Under the pieces are notes generated by a model, which had not been told where the DNA came from, did not search any database, and was given only the letters and a program-made list of their open reading frames with translations. 7,827 bases of DNA, from contig JBFFGE010000202.1 in NCBI GenBank assembly GCA_041557595.1, positions 1 through 7,827 on the forward strand. Direction: 5' to 3'. Positions 6,830-7,827 of this stretch are shown piece after piece (position 1 is the first letter of the stretch; every line of letters starts with the position of its first letter). The position numbers were made by a program, and so were the translations under genes. The stretch comes from JAOTYV01 sp041557595 (lineage in GTDB: Bacteria; Pseudomonadota; Alphaproteobacteria; UBA8366).

Positions 6830-6943
6830 ATGGTAAGGAATTTCTTACTGAATGCCGATCAGTTGGCCCGAATGCGCCTGCCGCGGTCCGAATCGGGCGT
6901 ACCGCCGCCGCTTGTTGCCTTGGCCCTGGCATGGCATGACTGA
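6830..6943 (+). pseudogene. Possible remnant of an IS5-type transposase N-terminus
   Basis: A 37-codon ORF begins at the ATG at 6830, with AGGGG 4 nt upstream, and ends in TGA at 6941-6943. Its first part, FLLNADQLARMRLPRSESGVP, resembles the start of IS5-group transposases, which commonly read like WLTDAQMARLRPFFPKSHGVP. The match is from memory and covers about 20 residues; the conserved DDRR segment that should follow was not found in any frame. It could instead be a small gene or chance. No terminal inverted repeats were seen. Confidence 0.28.
6833..6848. promoter_or_regulatory. 16-bp near-perfect palindrome, candidate operator
   Basis: GTAAGGAATTTCTTAC is symmetric at 14 of its 16 positions, the exception being one G-T pair. 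It lies 22 bp upstream of the DUF3592-type gene and about 200 bp upstream of the FrnE-like gene on the other strand. Its size and position suit a dimeric repressor site. It overlaps the possible transposase remnant. Confidence 0.35.
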
Positions 6944-6946
6944 GAG

Positions 6947-6965
6947 CGGCAGTGCGCCGTTTTTT
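6947..6965 (+). terminator. Weak intrinsic-terminator-like hairpin
   Basis: CGGC (6947-6950) pairs with GCCG (6956-6959) around AGTGC and is followed directly by six T residues (6960-6965). The four-pair stem is short for an efficient terminator. It stands 3 bp after the stop of the 37-codon ORF at 6830-6943 and about 80 bp before the FrnE-like gene, so it could end a short plus-strand transcript or attenuate read-through. Confidence 0.3.
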
Positions 6966-7045
6966 GTATTGCCGTAATGCGGCGGGGCGCTCGACGCCTA
7001 TCCGCGACGCAGCAACCATTCTCCGCCCCCGAAGGGAGAGCCATG

Positions 7046-7672
7046 ATGGCCGAACCGATCACCCTGGAGATCTTCAGCGACTACGTCTGACCCTGGTGTT
7101 ATCTCAGTACCGTGCGTATTGAAAAGCTGAAGCGGAATTTCGATGTCGACATCGCGCTGGTCCACTTTCCGCTGCATCCGGAGACGCCTGCCGAGGGCCG
7201 CACGCTGGCGGAACTCTTCGCGGGCCGAAGCCCCGAGGACATCAAGGCCAGCCAGACCCGCATGAAGGGGCTGATGGAGGCCGAAGGTCTGCCCTATGGC
7301 GCGCGCACGCACACCTATAACAGCCGCCTGGCGCAGGAACTCGGCACCTGGGCCGACACCCAGCCCGGCGGCGAGGCCTATCACGACGCGCTTTACAAGG
7401 CGTATTTCGTGGAAGCCCGCAACATCGGCGACCCGGAGGTGCTGGTGGAGATTGCCGGCTCCGTCGGCCTGCCTGCCGAGGAGGCGCGGGACGTGTTGCA
7501 GGAGCGCCGTTTTCAGGCCGCGGTGGATGCGGATTGGGCGAAGTCGCGCGACTACGGCGTGACCGGCGTCCCGACCTTCGTTTCCAGCGGCTACGGCGTG
7601 GTCGGCGCGCAGCCTTATGAAGCGCTGGCGCAACTGCTGGAACGCGTCGGCGCACCGGCGCGCGGTACATGA
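7046..7672 (+). CDS. FrnE-like DsbA-family selenoprotein oxidoreductase, TGA read as Sec15 (UPWC active site)
   Basis: The gene encodes a 208-residue thiol/selenol oxidoreductase of the DsbA fold, FrnE-like branch. Reading from the ATG at 7046 gives MAEPITLEIFSDYV, then TGA at 7088-7090, then P-W-C-Y-L-S. FrnE relatives have a CPWC active site after a FSDYV-type strand, so TGA occupies the first, nucleophilic cysteine, giving U15-P-W-C18. The helical insertion fills about 40-160, and the cis-proline loop GVTGVPTFV lies at 171-179 (P176), followed by GVVGAQP, typical of FrnE. No signal peptide is seen, so it is probably cytoplasmic. GGGAG at 7034-7038 lies 7 nt before this ATG; a second in-frame ATG at 7043 is equally open with 4-nt spacing. 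Both starts precede the TGA, and there is no ribosome binding site for a start at the GTG at 7112, which is part of the SECIS loop. It is followed after 19 bp by a hydrolase gene, probably in one operon. Confidence 0.9.
7088..7090 (+). other. In-frame TGA selenocysteine codon (Sec15)
   Basis: TGA follows GAC TAC GTC and precedes CCC TGG TGT in the same frame, producing the redox motif U-P-W-C. Conventional reading gives a 14-residue peptide and an N-terminally truncated downstream ORF that lacks the active site and first strand. A TGC-to-TGA mutation would look the same, but the SECIS-like hairpin and a second TGA-containing UxxC gene 1.4 kb away argue for recoding. Confidence 0.88.
7104..7122 (+). 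promoter_or_regulatory. Putative SECIS element of the FrnE-like selenoprotein gene
   Basis: UCAGUAC (7104-7110) pairs with GUAUUGA (7116-7122), seven pairs including one G-U, closing a five-base loop CGUGC at 7111-7115. The loop starts 21 nt after the TGA and has G as its second base followed by U, agreeing with the bacterial SECIS pattern and with the loop of the other selenoprotein gene here. The lower stem is not well defined; weak A-U pairing is possible below. Confidence 0.72.
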
Positions 7673-7691
7673 GAAAACAGGGAGAGAATTC

Positions 7692-7827
7692 GTGACGACA
7701 TTCGTGCTGTTGCATGGCGCTTATCAGGGCGGCTGGATCTGGAAATTGGTTGCGACGCGCCTGCGGGACCAGGGTCATCTGGTGTACGCGCCCACGCTCG
7801 ACGGCTGCGGTGAGCGGGCGGCGCAGC
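7692..7827 (+). CDS. Alpha/beta hydrolase, 5' part only
   Basis: The first 45 codons of an alpha/beta-fold hydrolase are present; the gene continues past the window. The start, VTTFVLLHGAYQGGWIW, and the later YAPTLDGCGERA are typical of the esterase group whose members begin with TFVLVHGAWHGGW and carry PTL-x-G-x-GER. The HGA segment supplies the oxyanion-hole strand-turn. The nucleophile serine, acid and catalytic histidine would lie beyond the edge, so activity cannot be judged. The GTG at 7692 is chosen because AGGGAGAG at 7679-7686 puts GGAG 7 nt upstream and family similarity starts immediately; an ATG at 7714 would cut the first strand. It lies 19 bp downstream of the FrnE-like selenoprotein gene. 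The substrate is unknown. Confidence 0.88.
   Translation, partial: MTTFVLLHGAYQGGWIWKLVATRLRDQGHLVYAPTLDGCGERAAQ

Noticed and set aside
7112..7672. Separate gene starting at the GTG at 7112
   Set aside because: It would lack the first strand and active site of the DsbA fold, while a good Shine-Dalgarno sequence lies before the ATGs at 7043 and 7046.
1..7827. CRISPR array, tRNA or rRNA genes
   Set aside because: No regularly spaced repeats and no tRNA- or rRNA-like sequence were seen.

Overview
The window reads as chromosomal DNA of a GC-rich proteobacterium. The uvrB sequence with a basic tail after the UVR domain, the gene density and a nested palindromic intergenic repeat near the left edge point to an alphaproteobacterium, though the species cannot be named from this sequence.

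The most important result is that two separate genes carry an in-frame TGA exactly where a redox-active cysteine or selenocysteine (Sec) is expected. Each TGA begins a U-x-x-C motif and is followed within about 20 nt by a hairpin whose apical loop contains GU, the layout of a bacterial SECIS element. Read conventionally, both genes look broken: one appears as two ORFs, the other loses its N-terminus. Read as selenoproteins, both are intact. The first (4410..5642, minus) is a 410-residue member of the glycine/betaine/sarcosine/D-proline reductase selenoprotein B (GrdB/PrdB-like) family with U155-P-K-C158. The second (7046..7672, plus) is a DsbA-fold FrnE-like oxidoreductase with U15-P-W-C18. 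The host should therefore have selA, selB, selC and selD, none of which is in the window.

Layout from left to right. Positions 1-158 hold a nested palindrome and no gene. Positions 159-1307 (minus) encode a mandelate-racemase-subgroup enolase-superfamily enzyme. Positions 1446-3662 (minus) are uvrB, complete, with a possible leaderless promoter. Positions 3832-4398 (plus) encode a cytochrome b561 with four transmembrane helices, divergent from uvrB and convergent with the selenoprotein gene. Positions 4410-5642 (minus) are the GrdB/PrdB-like selenoprotein, with its own sigma-70-type promoter. Positions 5728-6300 and 6385-6810 (both minus) encode an exported protein of unknown function and a two-helix DUF3592-type membrane protein; by eye this stretch is less GC-rich than its surroundings. 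Positions 6811-7045 hold a 16-bp palindrome, a possible transposase remnant and a weak terminator-like hairpin. Positions 7046-7672 (plus) are the FrnE-like selenoprotein, followed after 19 bp by the start of an alpha/beta hydrolase gene that runs off the right edge.

Functionally, uvrB is housekeeping DNA repair and the enolase-family gene is probably acid-sugar catabolism. The right half looks like a thiol/selenol redox neighbourhood: two Sec enzymes plus a heme b membrane protein. Whether these genes act together is inference from proximity only; they are on both strands and do not form one operon.
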